64,000 bases of DNA, from NCBI RefSeq assembly GCF_039541575.1, contig NZ_BAABGM010000014.1:111544-175543 (forward strand), given 5' to 3'. Below, one piece after another: positions 57,904 to 64,000 of this stretch. The translations under genes were made by a program, and so were the position numbers. Positions within the stretch are counted from its first letter, which is position 1. Every line of letters starts with the position of its first letter. Source of the stretch: Fodinibacter luteus. GTDB taxonomy: Bacteria > Actinomycetota > Actinomycetes > Actinomycetales > Dermatophilaceae. Below the pieces are notes generated by a model. The model saw nothing but the letters and a program-made list of their open reading frames with translations, did no database searches and had not been told where the DNA came from.

Positions 57904-58208
57904 GGCGCCTCCCCGCTCGGCTCGTCGAGGTCGATGCGCGCCCGCTGGCGGAAGGCCGTGAGGACGACGGCGAGGGCCACGACCACCTCCGCGGCGGCGA
58001 TCGTGATGACGAACAGCGGCAGCACGCTGCCGGCCGCCCAGCGGTCGGCAGCGGATGCCTGGGTCGCGACGAGGAGGACGAGCGAGCCGCTGAGCACGAG
58101 CTCGACCCCGACGAGCAGGAGGACGGCGTTGCGGCGCACGGCGATCCCGAAGACGCCGAGGCCGACGAGGGCGGCGGCGAGCAGGTACGGGCCGACGAGG
58201 TGGATCAC
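57900..58208 (-). CDS. nuoK: Complex I subunit K
   Basis: 102 residues, three helices. GIAVRRNAVLLLVGVELVLSG and ITIAAAEVVVALAVVL carry the two conserved membrane Glu residues of NuoK. GTG start overlapping the nuoJ stop. Confidence 0.95.
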   Translation of the reverse strand: MIHLVGPYLLAAALVGLGVFGIAVRRNAVLLLVGVELVLSGSLVLLVATQASAADRWAAGSVLPLFVITIAAAEVVVALAVVLTAFRQRARIDLDEPSGEAP

Positions 58209-58714
58209 GAGGCGGCACCCTCGCGAGGGACCCGGGAGACCGCGAGCGCCGCGACGAGGGCGGCGAGCAGGAGCAGCGAGAGCAGCTCGAACGGCCACAC
58301 CCAGGTGCCGAACAGCTGGCCCGCCACCTGGGTCGACGACACCTCGGCCCGGTCGACCGGCGCACCCGCGAGCGGCAGGAGCACCGAGCCGAGCAGGACG
58401 GCGACAGCGGCCCCGAGCACCGCGGCACCCGCCGTGCGTGCGGGCCCGACGCGGTGCTCGAGGTCGGGCCCGATGGGCGCCCGGGTGAGCATGAGGGCGA
58501 AGAGCACGAGCACGACGACGGCGCCGACGTAGACGAGCACGAGCACGAGCGCGACGAGCTCGGCCCCCATGACGAGGAGCGAGCCGGCGACCCCGAGGAG
58601 GGCGACGACGAGCCACAGGGCGGCGTGCACGACGTGCCGAGTCGTCACCGCGAGCAGGCCGCCGGCCACGGCCACGAGGCCGCAGGCCGCGAAGGCCGTG
58701 TCGAGAGCGGTCAC
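58205..58714 (-). CDS. nuoJ: Complex I subunit J
   Basis: 169 residues, five helices. The segment ELVALVLVLVYVGAVVVLVLF contains the conserved Tyr-Val-Gly of helix 3 (pi-bulge region). GTG start overlapping the nuoI stop. Confidence 0.94.
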   Translation of the reverse strand: MTALDTAFAACGLVAVAGGLLAVTTRHVVHAALWLVVALLGVAGSLLVMGAELVALVLVLVYVGAVVVLVLFALMLTRAPIGPDLEHRVGPARTAGAAVLGAAVAVLLGSVLLPLAGAPVDRAEVSSTQVAGQLFGTWVWPFELLSLLLLAALVAALAVSRVPREGAAS

Positions 58715-59451
58715 GAGGCGTCCCCGTCGGCGGGTGGCTTCGGGGTCTCGGCGTCGGCGACAGCCCCGGCGTCGGTGGGAGCTCCGGCGTCGGTGGGGAC
58801 TCCGGCGTCGGTGGGGACTCCGGCGTCGGCGGGCGTGGCGGGTGGGCGGGCGGTGGCGGGGCGCGGACGCACGGTGCGCGGCATCCGGGGTCCTGAACCC
58901 CCGGCGGCTCCGGCCCCCGCTCCCCCGGCGGCACCCCCGGCGGGAGCGGCGCGCGGTGGCTTGTTCGCGGCGGCGACCTCGGCGGGCTCGGCGGCCCTGT
59001 CGTCGAGGGCGGGTGGGGGCGGGACGGTGGGCATCCACCCGGCGAGGCGGTCCTTCTCGTGGAGCAGGTCGCGGATGTCGACCTCGGCGTACTCGAACTG
59101 CGGGCTCCAGTGCAGGGCGTCGAACGGGCAGACCTCGATGCAGATGCCGCAGTACATGCACAGGCTGAAGTCGATGGCGAAGCGGTCGAGGACGTTGCGC
59201 TGGCGGTCGCGGCCACCGGGGGTCGTCGCGGGGATCGTCTCCTTGTGCGAGTCGATGTAGATGCACCAGTCGGGGCACTCGCGCGCGCAGAGCATGCACG
59301 ACGTGCAGTTCTCCTCGAGCAGGGCGATGACGCCGCGGCTGCGCGGGGGCAGGGTGGGGGCGACGTCGGGGTACTCGGCCGTGTGCGAGGGCCGCAGCGC
59401 GGTGCGGGCCGTCGTGACGAGGCCCTTGAGGATGCCGGGAAGCGGGCTCAC
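58711..59451 (-). CDS. nuoI: Complex I subunit I with long Ala/Pro/Asp-rich tail
   Basis: 246 residues; relatives are usually about 160-180. The two [4Fe-4S] motifs CTSCMLCARECP and CMYCGICIEVCPFDALHW are complete. From about residue 155 onward the protein is a low-complexity tail of Ala, Pro, Gly and Asp, ending in hexapeptide-like repeats (TDAGVP), encoded by an 18-base tandem repeat. The tail is unlikely to fold. GTG start overlapping the nuoH stop. Confidence 0.94.
   Translation of the reverse strand: MSPLPGILKGLVTTARTALRPSHTAEYPDVAPTLPPRSRGVIALLEENCTSCMLCARECPDWCIYIDSHKETIPATTPGGRDRQRNVLDRFAIDFSLCMYCGICIEVCPFDALHWSPQFEYAEVDIRDLLHEKDRLAGWMPTVPPPPALDDRAAEPAEVAAANKPPRAAPAGGAAGGAGAGAAGGSGPRMPRTVRPRPATARPPATPADAGVPTDAGVPTDAGAPTDAGAVADAETPKPPADGDAS
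58766..58837. repeat. 18-base tandem repeat in nuoI
   Basis: Four units of an 18-base sequence (CCGGCGTCGGTGGGGACT-like) start at 58766, 58784, 58802 and 58820. The second and third are identical and the others differ slightly. It encodes repeats of Thr-Asp-Ala-Gly-Val-Pro in the C-terminal tail of NuoI and may vary in copy number. Confidence 0.85.
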
Positions 59452-60404
59452 CAGCCCATCACCACCCCGGCGCCGGTGAGCAGCAGCTGCGCGAGGGCGA
59501 GCGGGACGAGCCAGACCCAGGCGAGGCGCTGGAGCTGGTCCTCGCGCAGCCGGGGCCAGGCGACTCGCACCCAGATGACGAGCACGGCGACGGCGAGCCC
59601 CTTGAGCAGGGTCCAGACCCAGCCGAGGGTGTCCTCGAACGGCCCGTGCCAGCCGCCGAGCCAGAGCGTGGCGAAGAGCAACGACATGACGACGATGCCG
59701 GCGTACTCGCTGAGGAGGAAGAAGGCGAAGCGCAGCCCGGTGTACTCCGTCCAGGCGCCCATGACGAGCTCGGCGTCGGCGACCGGCATGTCGAACGGGG
59801 GTCGCTGCAGCTCGGCGACCGCGGCGACGAGGAACACGACCGCACCCGGCAGCTGCCACAGCAGCCACCACGGCGACCACCGGTCGGTGAGCGTGGCAAG
59901 CGACAGCGAGCCGCCCGCGAGGGCGACCGACGCGATGGCCAGGACGATCGGGAGCTCGTAGGACACGAGCTGGGCGGCGGCCCGCAGGCCCCCGAGGAGC
60001 GCGTACTTGTTGGCGCTCGCCCATCCCGCCATGAGCGTGCCGAGCGCCCCGACGGACGTGGCCGCGAGCACGAGCACGACCGACCCGGGGACGTCGACCG
60101 CCGCCACCCCGGGGTGCACCGGGATCGTGGCCATCGCGAGCAGGTAGGGGACGAGCGCGACGGCGGGCGCGAGCCGGAAGACCCACCGGTCGGCTGCCCG
60201 CGGAGTGATGTCCTCCTTCTGCACGAACTTCACCCCGTCGGCGACGAGCTGCGCCCACCCGTGGAAACCGCCGGCGTACATGGGGCCGAGGCGGCCCTGC
60301 ATGTGCGCCATGACCTTGTGCTCGGCCTGCCCGACGAGCAGCGGCAGCACGAGGAACGCGGCGAGCACCGAGGCGGCCCGCACCGAGGCCTCGAGGAGGG
60401 TCAT
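59448..60404 (-). CDS. nuoH: Complex I subunit H
   Basis: 318 residues, eight to nine helices. The quinone-site motifs EHKVMAHMQGRLGPMYAG, KFVQKEDITP, ELQRPPFDMPVADAELVMG and EYAGIVVMSLLFATL are present. It follows nuoC directly (ATGA overlap), at the place where nuoD, E, F and G would be in a full operon. Confidence 0.95.
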   Translation of the reverse strand: MTLLEASVRAASVLAAFLVLPLLVGQAEHKVMAHMQGRLGPMYAGGFHGWAQLVADGVKFVQKEDITPRAADRWVFRLAPAVALVPYLLAMATIPVHPGVAAVDVPGSVVLVLAATSVGALGTLMAGWASANKYALLGGLRAAAQLVSYELPIVLAIASVALAGGSLSLATLTDRWSPWWLLWQLPGAVVFLVAAVAELQRPPFDMPVADAELVMGAWTEYTGLRFAFFLLSEYAGIVVMSLLFATLWLGGWHGPFEDTLGWVWTLLKGLAVAVLVIWVRVAWPRLREDQLQRLAWVWLVPLALAQLLLTGAGVVMGW

Positions 60405-60922
60405 CGCGGCCCCCACTCCGGTGGGGGGACGCCCGGGGCCTGGACGCGGCGACGGCTCGGCGACTTGGCGGACTCGTGGCCCTCGCCCGGCTCCTTGCCC
60501 CCGGGCCACGGCTTCGAGGCCCGCGCCGCGAGCTGGAAGGACTTGCGCAGGGGCGTGCCCTCGAACCCGTCGGGGAGGAGGAGCGGCCGGATGCCGAGCC
60601 CGCTGCCGTCGTCGAAGCCGGCGACGTCGATGCCGAACATCTCGAACGTCTCGCGCTCGTGCCACGCCGCCCCGGCGAAGACGCCGGTGACGGAGTCGAT
60701 CGGCTCACCGTCGGCGACCCGGGCCACGACGAGGAGGCCGCGCAGTGCCCCGGGGGTGCGGACGTCGAGCAGGTGGGCGGTGACGTCGAACCCGGGGGCC
60801 GCCTCGTCGTAGGTGCGGTCGACGGCGCTCAGCCAGTCGAAGAAGGTGAAGCCCTCGTCGCGCGCTGCGGTCAGGGCGGAGCGCCACTGCCCGGCCTCGA
60901 CCACGCGCGTCTCGTCAGCCAC
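60401..60922 (-). CDS. nuoC: Complex I subunit C
   Basis: 173 residues. The NuoC signature is ERETFEMFGIDVAGF followed by RPLLLPDGFEGTPLRKSF; the N-terminal part FFDWLSAVDR also fits. It is not fused to NuoD: the C-terminal 40 residues are a short Pro/Arg-rich tail. GTG start, 83 bases after the YrdB-like gene. Confidence 0.9.
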   Translation of the reverse strand: MADETRVVEAGQWRSALTAARDEGFTFFDWLSAVDRTYDEAAPGFDVTAHLLDVRTPGALRGLLVVARVADGEPIDSVTGVFAGAAWHERETFEMFGIDVAGFDDGSGLGIRPLLLPDGFEGTPLRKSFQLAARASKPWPGGKEPGEGHESAKSPSRRRVQAPGVPPPEWGPR

Positions 60923-61005
60923 CCCGGCAGCCTATCGACCGGCCTGCGGGGGTGACGGACCTGACGTGGAGCGGCGCCGGCCAGTCGTCCGAACGTCGGG
61001 CGCGG

Positions 61006-61392
61006 TCAGGATCGCCGGGCGTCGGCCTCGGCGGTCCTTGGGCCGTCGCCAGCCGTCGGGAGGACCACCTGGGCGGCGACGACGGCCAGACCCGCCACGC
61101 CGACGAACCAGCCCCACGCCGGCCACCCGGCATCCACGAGCCCGAAGGCGGTGCCGAGGCACAGCGCGGCGGCCACGAGCACGCGGGCACCGGTGCCGAG
61201 CCGCCATCGTGCCTTGGGGGCCATGAGGAGCCCCCACAGGAGGAGGACGAGCGCGGTCGCGCCGATCGCCGCGCCCCACCCGGCGAGGCCTCCGCCGACG
61301 GCGGCGTAGGCGATGGCGCCGACCCCACCGAACAGGGCCAGCTCGACGACGAACGCGACGACGGCAAGGGCGAGCAGGCTCGGGGTCGACAT
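61006..61392 (-). CDS. YrdB/DUF2568-like membrane protein inserted in the nuo operon
   Basis: 128 residues with four helices (LALAVVAFVVELALFGGVGAIAYAA, AIGATALVLLLWGLLMAPKARW, VLVAAALCLGTAFGLVDAG and FVGVAGLAVVAAQVV). The pattern LLLWGLLMAPKA is typical of the YrdB/DUF2568 family, of unknown function. It lies between nuoB and nuoC, which normally adjoin, on the same strand with spacers of 47 and 83 bases. It could be an unrelated insertion or a subunit or assembly factor of this reduced complex. Confidence 0.8.
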   Translation of the reverse strand: MSTPSLLALAVVAFVVELALFGGVGAIAYAAVGGGLAGWGAAIGATALVLLLWGLLMAPKARWRLGTGARVLVAAALCLGTAFGLVDAGWPAWGWFVGVAGLAVVAAQVVLPTAGDGPRTAEADARRS

Positions 61393-61439
61393 GAGATCGG
61401 CCCCGTGCCCGGGGGTGGGGCGCTCGGGCGGGGTGGAGC

Positions 61440-62039
61440 TCACGGCTTGGTCACGAGGTCGCGGGTCACTTCGCCGGCGGCGGCGGTGCGGTGCCCGGCA
61501 TACCGCTCGGGGGCCGGGGCGCGGCCGGGCTGCCGGGCGGCAATGGAGGCACCGGTGAGGCGTTCGTCGGCGATCTTCGCCTGGAGCCGGATGATGCCCT
61601 GGAGGAGCGCTTCGGGCCGGGGTGGGCAGCCGGGGACGTAGACGTCGACCGGGATGAGCTGGTCGACGCCCTTCGTGACGCTGTACGAGTCCCAGTAGGG
61701 GCCGCCCGAGTTGGAGCAGGCTCCGAACGACAGGACGTACTTGGGCTCGGGCATCTGGTCGTAGAGCCGGCGGATCGCGGGCGCCATCTTGTCGGTCACG
61801 GTGCCCGACACGACCATGAGGTCGGCCTGCCGCGGGCCGGGGGCGAACGGGATGACGCCGAGGCGGATGAAGTCGTGGCGGCCCATCGACGTGGCGATGA
61901 ACTCGATGGCGCAGCAGGCGAGCCCGAAGTTGAAGACCCACAGTGAGTAGCGGCGTCCCCAGTTCAGGACGACCCGAACCGGCTTCGGCGCGTGCTCGGC
62001 GACGGGCCCGACACGGGGCATGGGCAGGTCGACGCTCAC
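61440..62039 (-). CDS. nuoB: Complex I subunit B
   Basis: 199 residues. The N2 cluster ligands are visible in FGLACCAIEF, SFGACSNSGG and VPGCPPRPEALLQG. R-D-W region RRYSLWVFN and FIATSMGRHD are conserved. GTG start overlapping the nuoA stop. The last 40 residues form an Ala/Arg-rich tail. Confidence 0.96.
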   Translation of the reverse strand: MSVDLPMPRVGPVAEHAPKPVRVVLNWGRRYSLWVFNFGLACCAIEFIATSMGRHDFIRLGVIPFAPGPRQADLMVVSGTVTDKMAPAIRRLYDQMPEPKYVLSFGACSNSGGPYWDSYSVTKGVDQLIPVDVYVPGCPPRPEALLQGIIRLQAKIADERLTGASIAARQPGRAPAPERYAGHRTAAAGEVTRDLVTKP

Positions 62040-62401
62040 GACATGTCCCAGCGGAGCAGGCCGCGCCGGGCGGCGTGGAGGAGCCCGACGAGGATGACGC
62101 CGACGAACACGACGACCTCGACGAGGGAGACGAGCCCGAGCTCGGGGTCGCGCAGCACGAGCGCCCACGGGAAGAGGTAGACCGCGTCGACGGCGAAGAC
62201 GACGTAGAGGAAGGCGAACGCGATGTAGCGGATCTGGCTCTGCGCCCACCCGGAGCCGACGGGGTCGACGCCGCTCTCGTAGGTGCGCAGCCCGGTCTCG
62301 GTGACCGCCCTCGGGGCGACGAGGCGGCGGGCGACCATCGCTGCCGTGACGAGGAGGACGCCCGCGAGCACCACTGCCGCTGCCGCCGCGTAGCCCTCCA
62401 T
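62036..62401 (-). CDS. nuoA: Complex I subunit A
   Basis: 121 residues, three helices. YESGVDPVGSGWAQSQIRYIAFAFLYVVFAVDAVYLFPWA is the family core (loop 1-2 and helix 2). It is the first gene of the reduced nuo operon; the promoter must lie in the 60-bp divergent spacer before the methyltransferase or inside that gene. Confidence 0.95.
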   Translation of the reverse strand: MEGYAAAAAVVLAGVLLVTAAMVARRLVAPRAVTETGLRTYESGVDPVGSGWAQSQIRYIAFAFLYVVFAVDAVYLFPWALVLRDPELGLVSLVEVVVFVGVILVGLLHAARRGLLRWDMS

Positions 62402-62461
62402 GACCGGCAAGCGTAGTCCGCCGGCTGGACAGGCGTGGGGGCGCGACGGTGTGCTGGGCGG

Positions 62462-62980
62462 ATGGGACCTCCCGATCGGGTGCGCTGGGCCGTCGACGTC
62501 GTCGGGCTGTCGCCGGACGACCGGGTGCTCGAGGTGGGTGGAGGCACCGGGGCATCGGCCAGGCTGGTGTGCGAACGGCTCGGCTCGGGGCGGCTGGTGG
62601 CCGTCGACCGCTCGTCCGTCGCGACCGCCCGGATCGCTGCGGCCTGCCCCGACCAGCTGGCGTCCGGGCGGCTCGTCGTCGTCACGGCAGCGCTCGCCGA
62701 GCTGGAGCTGGAGGAGGCGTCGGTGGACGTTGCTTTCAGCGTCGATGTCAACGTCTTCTGGACCTCGAACGCCGCGGCCGAGCTCGCCGTGCTGCGCCGG
62801 GTCCTCGTCCCGGACGGGCGGCTGGCGGTGCTGTACGGGGTCGGCGGCCCGCAGGCCGGGCGGATCCAGGAGCGGGTGCTCGATCCGGTCGCAGCGCAGG
62901 TTCGAGCTGCCGGGTTCGTCGACGTGGTGACGCGTGTCGACGAGGCAGGCTGTGGCGTCCTCGCGCGCTCGGTTCCATGA
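62462..62980 (+). CDS. Class I SAM-dependent methyltransferase
   Basis: 172 residues. The SAM-binding motif I is VLEVGGGTGASARLV, with VAVDRSS as motif II and VAFSVDVNVFW as motif IV. It starts GPPDRVRWAVDVVGLSPDDRVLE, as usual for short methyltransferases. A GTG at 62435 is an upstream alternative. The substrate is unknown. It is divergent from nuoA and convergent with the HNH gene, ending 31 bases from it. Confidence 0.88.
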   Translation: MGPPDRVRWAVDVVGLSPDDRVLEVGGGTGASARLVCERLGSGRLVAVDRSSVATARIAAACPDQLASGRLVVVTAALAELELEEASVDVAFSVDVNVFWTSNAAAELAVLRRVLVPDGRLAVLYGVGGPQAGRIQERVLDPVAAQVRAAGFVDVVTRVDEAGCGVLARSVP

Positions 62981-63011
62981 GCTGGCTCCATCCTTCGGCA
63001 CTCGGACCTCC

Positions 63012-64000
63012 TCACACGGAGGCGAGGCGGTCGATGAGGTGACGTTCGAGAGCGGACGCCAGCGGTCGTCGCTTCCCCCGAGGCCGAGCCCGGCGCCGCG
63101 CCGGATGCCGCCCCGCCGGGCGTCGCGCCGTGGATGGTGCGCCGCGTCGCGAGCCGGGCACGGTGGGGGTCGTGCCTTCCCGTCCGAGGTCGTGCTTGGT
63201 CCCTCGACTCGGCTCGGGTTGAGCGTGGGGCTGGTGCTCGGGGGGTTGCCAGCCCCAGCCGGTCAGTGGGGGCGCGACGGAGCGGTAGGTGTGCCCGGTG
63301 GGGGTGATGACCTCAAGCTCGCGCGGGTGTCCCGGGGACAGCCCGGTGTGGAGCACGCGCACTCGCCAGCCGGGGGCCTCCTTGACCTGGTTGCACCTCG
63401 CGCACCGCCCGTCGCCATTGCCGTACCCGGTCACCCCGCCGGCCCGGGCCGGGTGGGCGTGGTCGGCGTGCACGATCGGGGCCTGGCACCACGGGGTGGT
63501 GCACACGTCATCGCGCAGCACCAGCATCCGGCGCAGCAACCCCGAGAACGTGCGCCGACGTGAGTCCATGCCGACCAGGTCGCGCCCGTCCGGGCTGGTG
63601 TACAGGCGCCGCAGCCACACCCGCGCCACCCGGGAACCCGCCTCGGGCTTCCGGGCCCGGGTTCCCTGCCCGGCGCCCCGGGCTCGAGCCCGGGCGCCAC
63701 CGGCACCAGCAGCCGGGTCGGGCACGGCCCTCTGCGGCTCAGCCTCTTCACCGTCAGCGTCCTCGGTCGCCTCGACGGACCCGGTGTCGTCACGTTCAAC
63801 GTCGTCGGGTACGACATCGTCGACTCCAGGTACGTCAGGCGCCTCGTCGGGCACCGGGTCGTTCGGCACGGGGCCGTCAGGCACGGTGTCGCCACCTGCA
63901 GCGGCGTCGTCAGGTTCGGTGCCGTCGTCGTCAGGTTCGTCGTCGTCGGGGAGGTTCTCGCGCAGCCAGGCCCGGGCGATCGGGGCGGGCACACTGCCGT
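63012..64000 (-). CDS. HNH endonuclease, DUF222/13E12-type (5' end outside window)
   Basis: At least 328 residues are in the window; the start lies beyond the right edge. The HNH core is CTTPWCQAPIVHADHAHPARAGG, then NGDGRCARCNQVKEAPGW, typical of the actinobacterial DUF222-HNH family, many members of which occur as dispersed repeats. Between the truncated N-terminal part and the HNH core is an acidic Asp/Pro/Val-rich stretch of about 80 residues. The tail after the HNH is Arg-rich and disordered. It is often regarded as a selfish or repeat-family gene; function unknown. Confidence 0.88.
   Translation of the reverse strand, partial: GSVPAPIARAWLRENLPDDDEPDDDGTEPDDAAAGGDTVPDGPVPNDPVPDEAPDVPGVDDVVPDDVERDDTGSVEATEDADGEEAEPQRAVPDPAAGAGGARARARGAGQGTRARKPEAGSRVARVWLRRLYTSPDGRDLVGMDSRRRTFSGLLRRMLVLRDDVCTTPWCQAPIVHADHAHPARAGGVTGYGNGDGRCARCNQVKEAPGWRVRVLHTGLSPGHPRELEVITPTGHTYRSVAPPLTGWGWQPPEHQPHAQPEPSRGTKHDLGREGTTPTVPGSRRGAPSTARRPAGRHPARRRARPRGKRRPLASALERHLIDRLASV

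Noticed and set aside
53040..62401. A complete NADH:quinone oxidoreductase operon
   Set aside because: No nuoD, nuoE, nuoF or nuoG is present in the window; nuoC and nuoH overlap directly.
63700..63960. Possible CRISPR-like or satellite repeat (gtcgtcaggttc and similar)
   Set aside because: The repeats are short and irregular and are explained by the Asp/Pro/Val-rich coding stretch of the HNH gene.

Overview
The window is very GC-rich with dense gene packing, many GTG starts and many 4-base stop/start overlaps (ATGA or GTGA). The gene set includes DUF222-type HNH endonuclease, DUF202 pairs, a WS/DGAT acyltransferase, LuxR-type two-component systems and a SodX-type protease. Together these point to a high-GC actinobacterium, most likely an aerobic soil-type member of the Micrococcales; the genus cannot be fixed from the sequence alone. 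One 7-mer, GGATGCC/GGCATCC, recurs across the whole window. No rRNA, CRISPR array, insertion sequence or phage gene was recognised; the only tRNA is tRNA-Tyr.

Layout. 1-2.5 kb: an OmpR-type response regulator and a histidine kinase that runs off the left edge, a GlxA-type regulator, and a small divergent gene behind an inverted repeat. 2.5-12.3 kb (all minus strand): a molybdenum hydroxylase locus. coxD-coxE-xdhC and coxS-coxL-coxM-coxG encode and mature a form II CO-dehydrogenase-like enzyme. Upstream lie tetR, a MocA-like cytidylyltransferase and two DUF202 membrane genes. 12.4-17.9 kb: a single 1,837-residue acyl-CoA carboxylase of eukaryotic-like architecture. 18-20.3 kb: two convergent membrane proteins.

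20.4-43.3 kb is more accessory in content, around a core tRNA-Tyr/yajQ pair at 29.2-29.8 kb. It holds a WS/DGAT gene; an FNR-like regulator; a DUF6448 protein with a NiSOD-like leader and His-Cys-Asp N terminus, followed by a SodX-like protease; SixA and GrpB genes; a complete LuxR-type two-component pair; a lone receiver; a second two-component operon with a degenerate kinase; an oxidoreductase-MmpL efflux unit ending in a broken ABC gene; a GAF-PP2C phosphatase; and a copper-type operon (SHOCT protein plus multicopper oxidase behind a CsoR-like operator).

43.6-53 kb: a membrane protein, a second AAA+/VWA pair, an adenosine-specific kinase family protein, a secreted EEP-fold enzyme, PepN and HtpX. 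53-62.4 kb (minus strand): a reduced complex I operon nuoA-B-(yrdB-like)-C-H-I-J-K-L-M-N that lacks nuoD, E, F and G. The window ends with a methyltransferase and a 5'-truncated HNH endonuclease gene.

Strongest candidate for an undescribed system: the DUF6448/SodX-like pair at 23.0-24.1 kb. It has a class-II-placed FNR box in its promoter and an FNR-type regulator with FLP-like cysteines encoded 0.4 kb beyond the protease gene. I infer a redox-controlled, proteolytically matured metalloprotein built on the NiSOD N-terminal principle but lacking the second hook cysteine.
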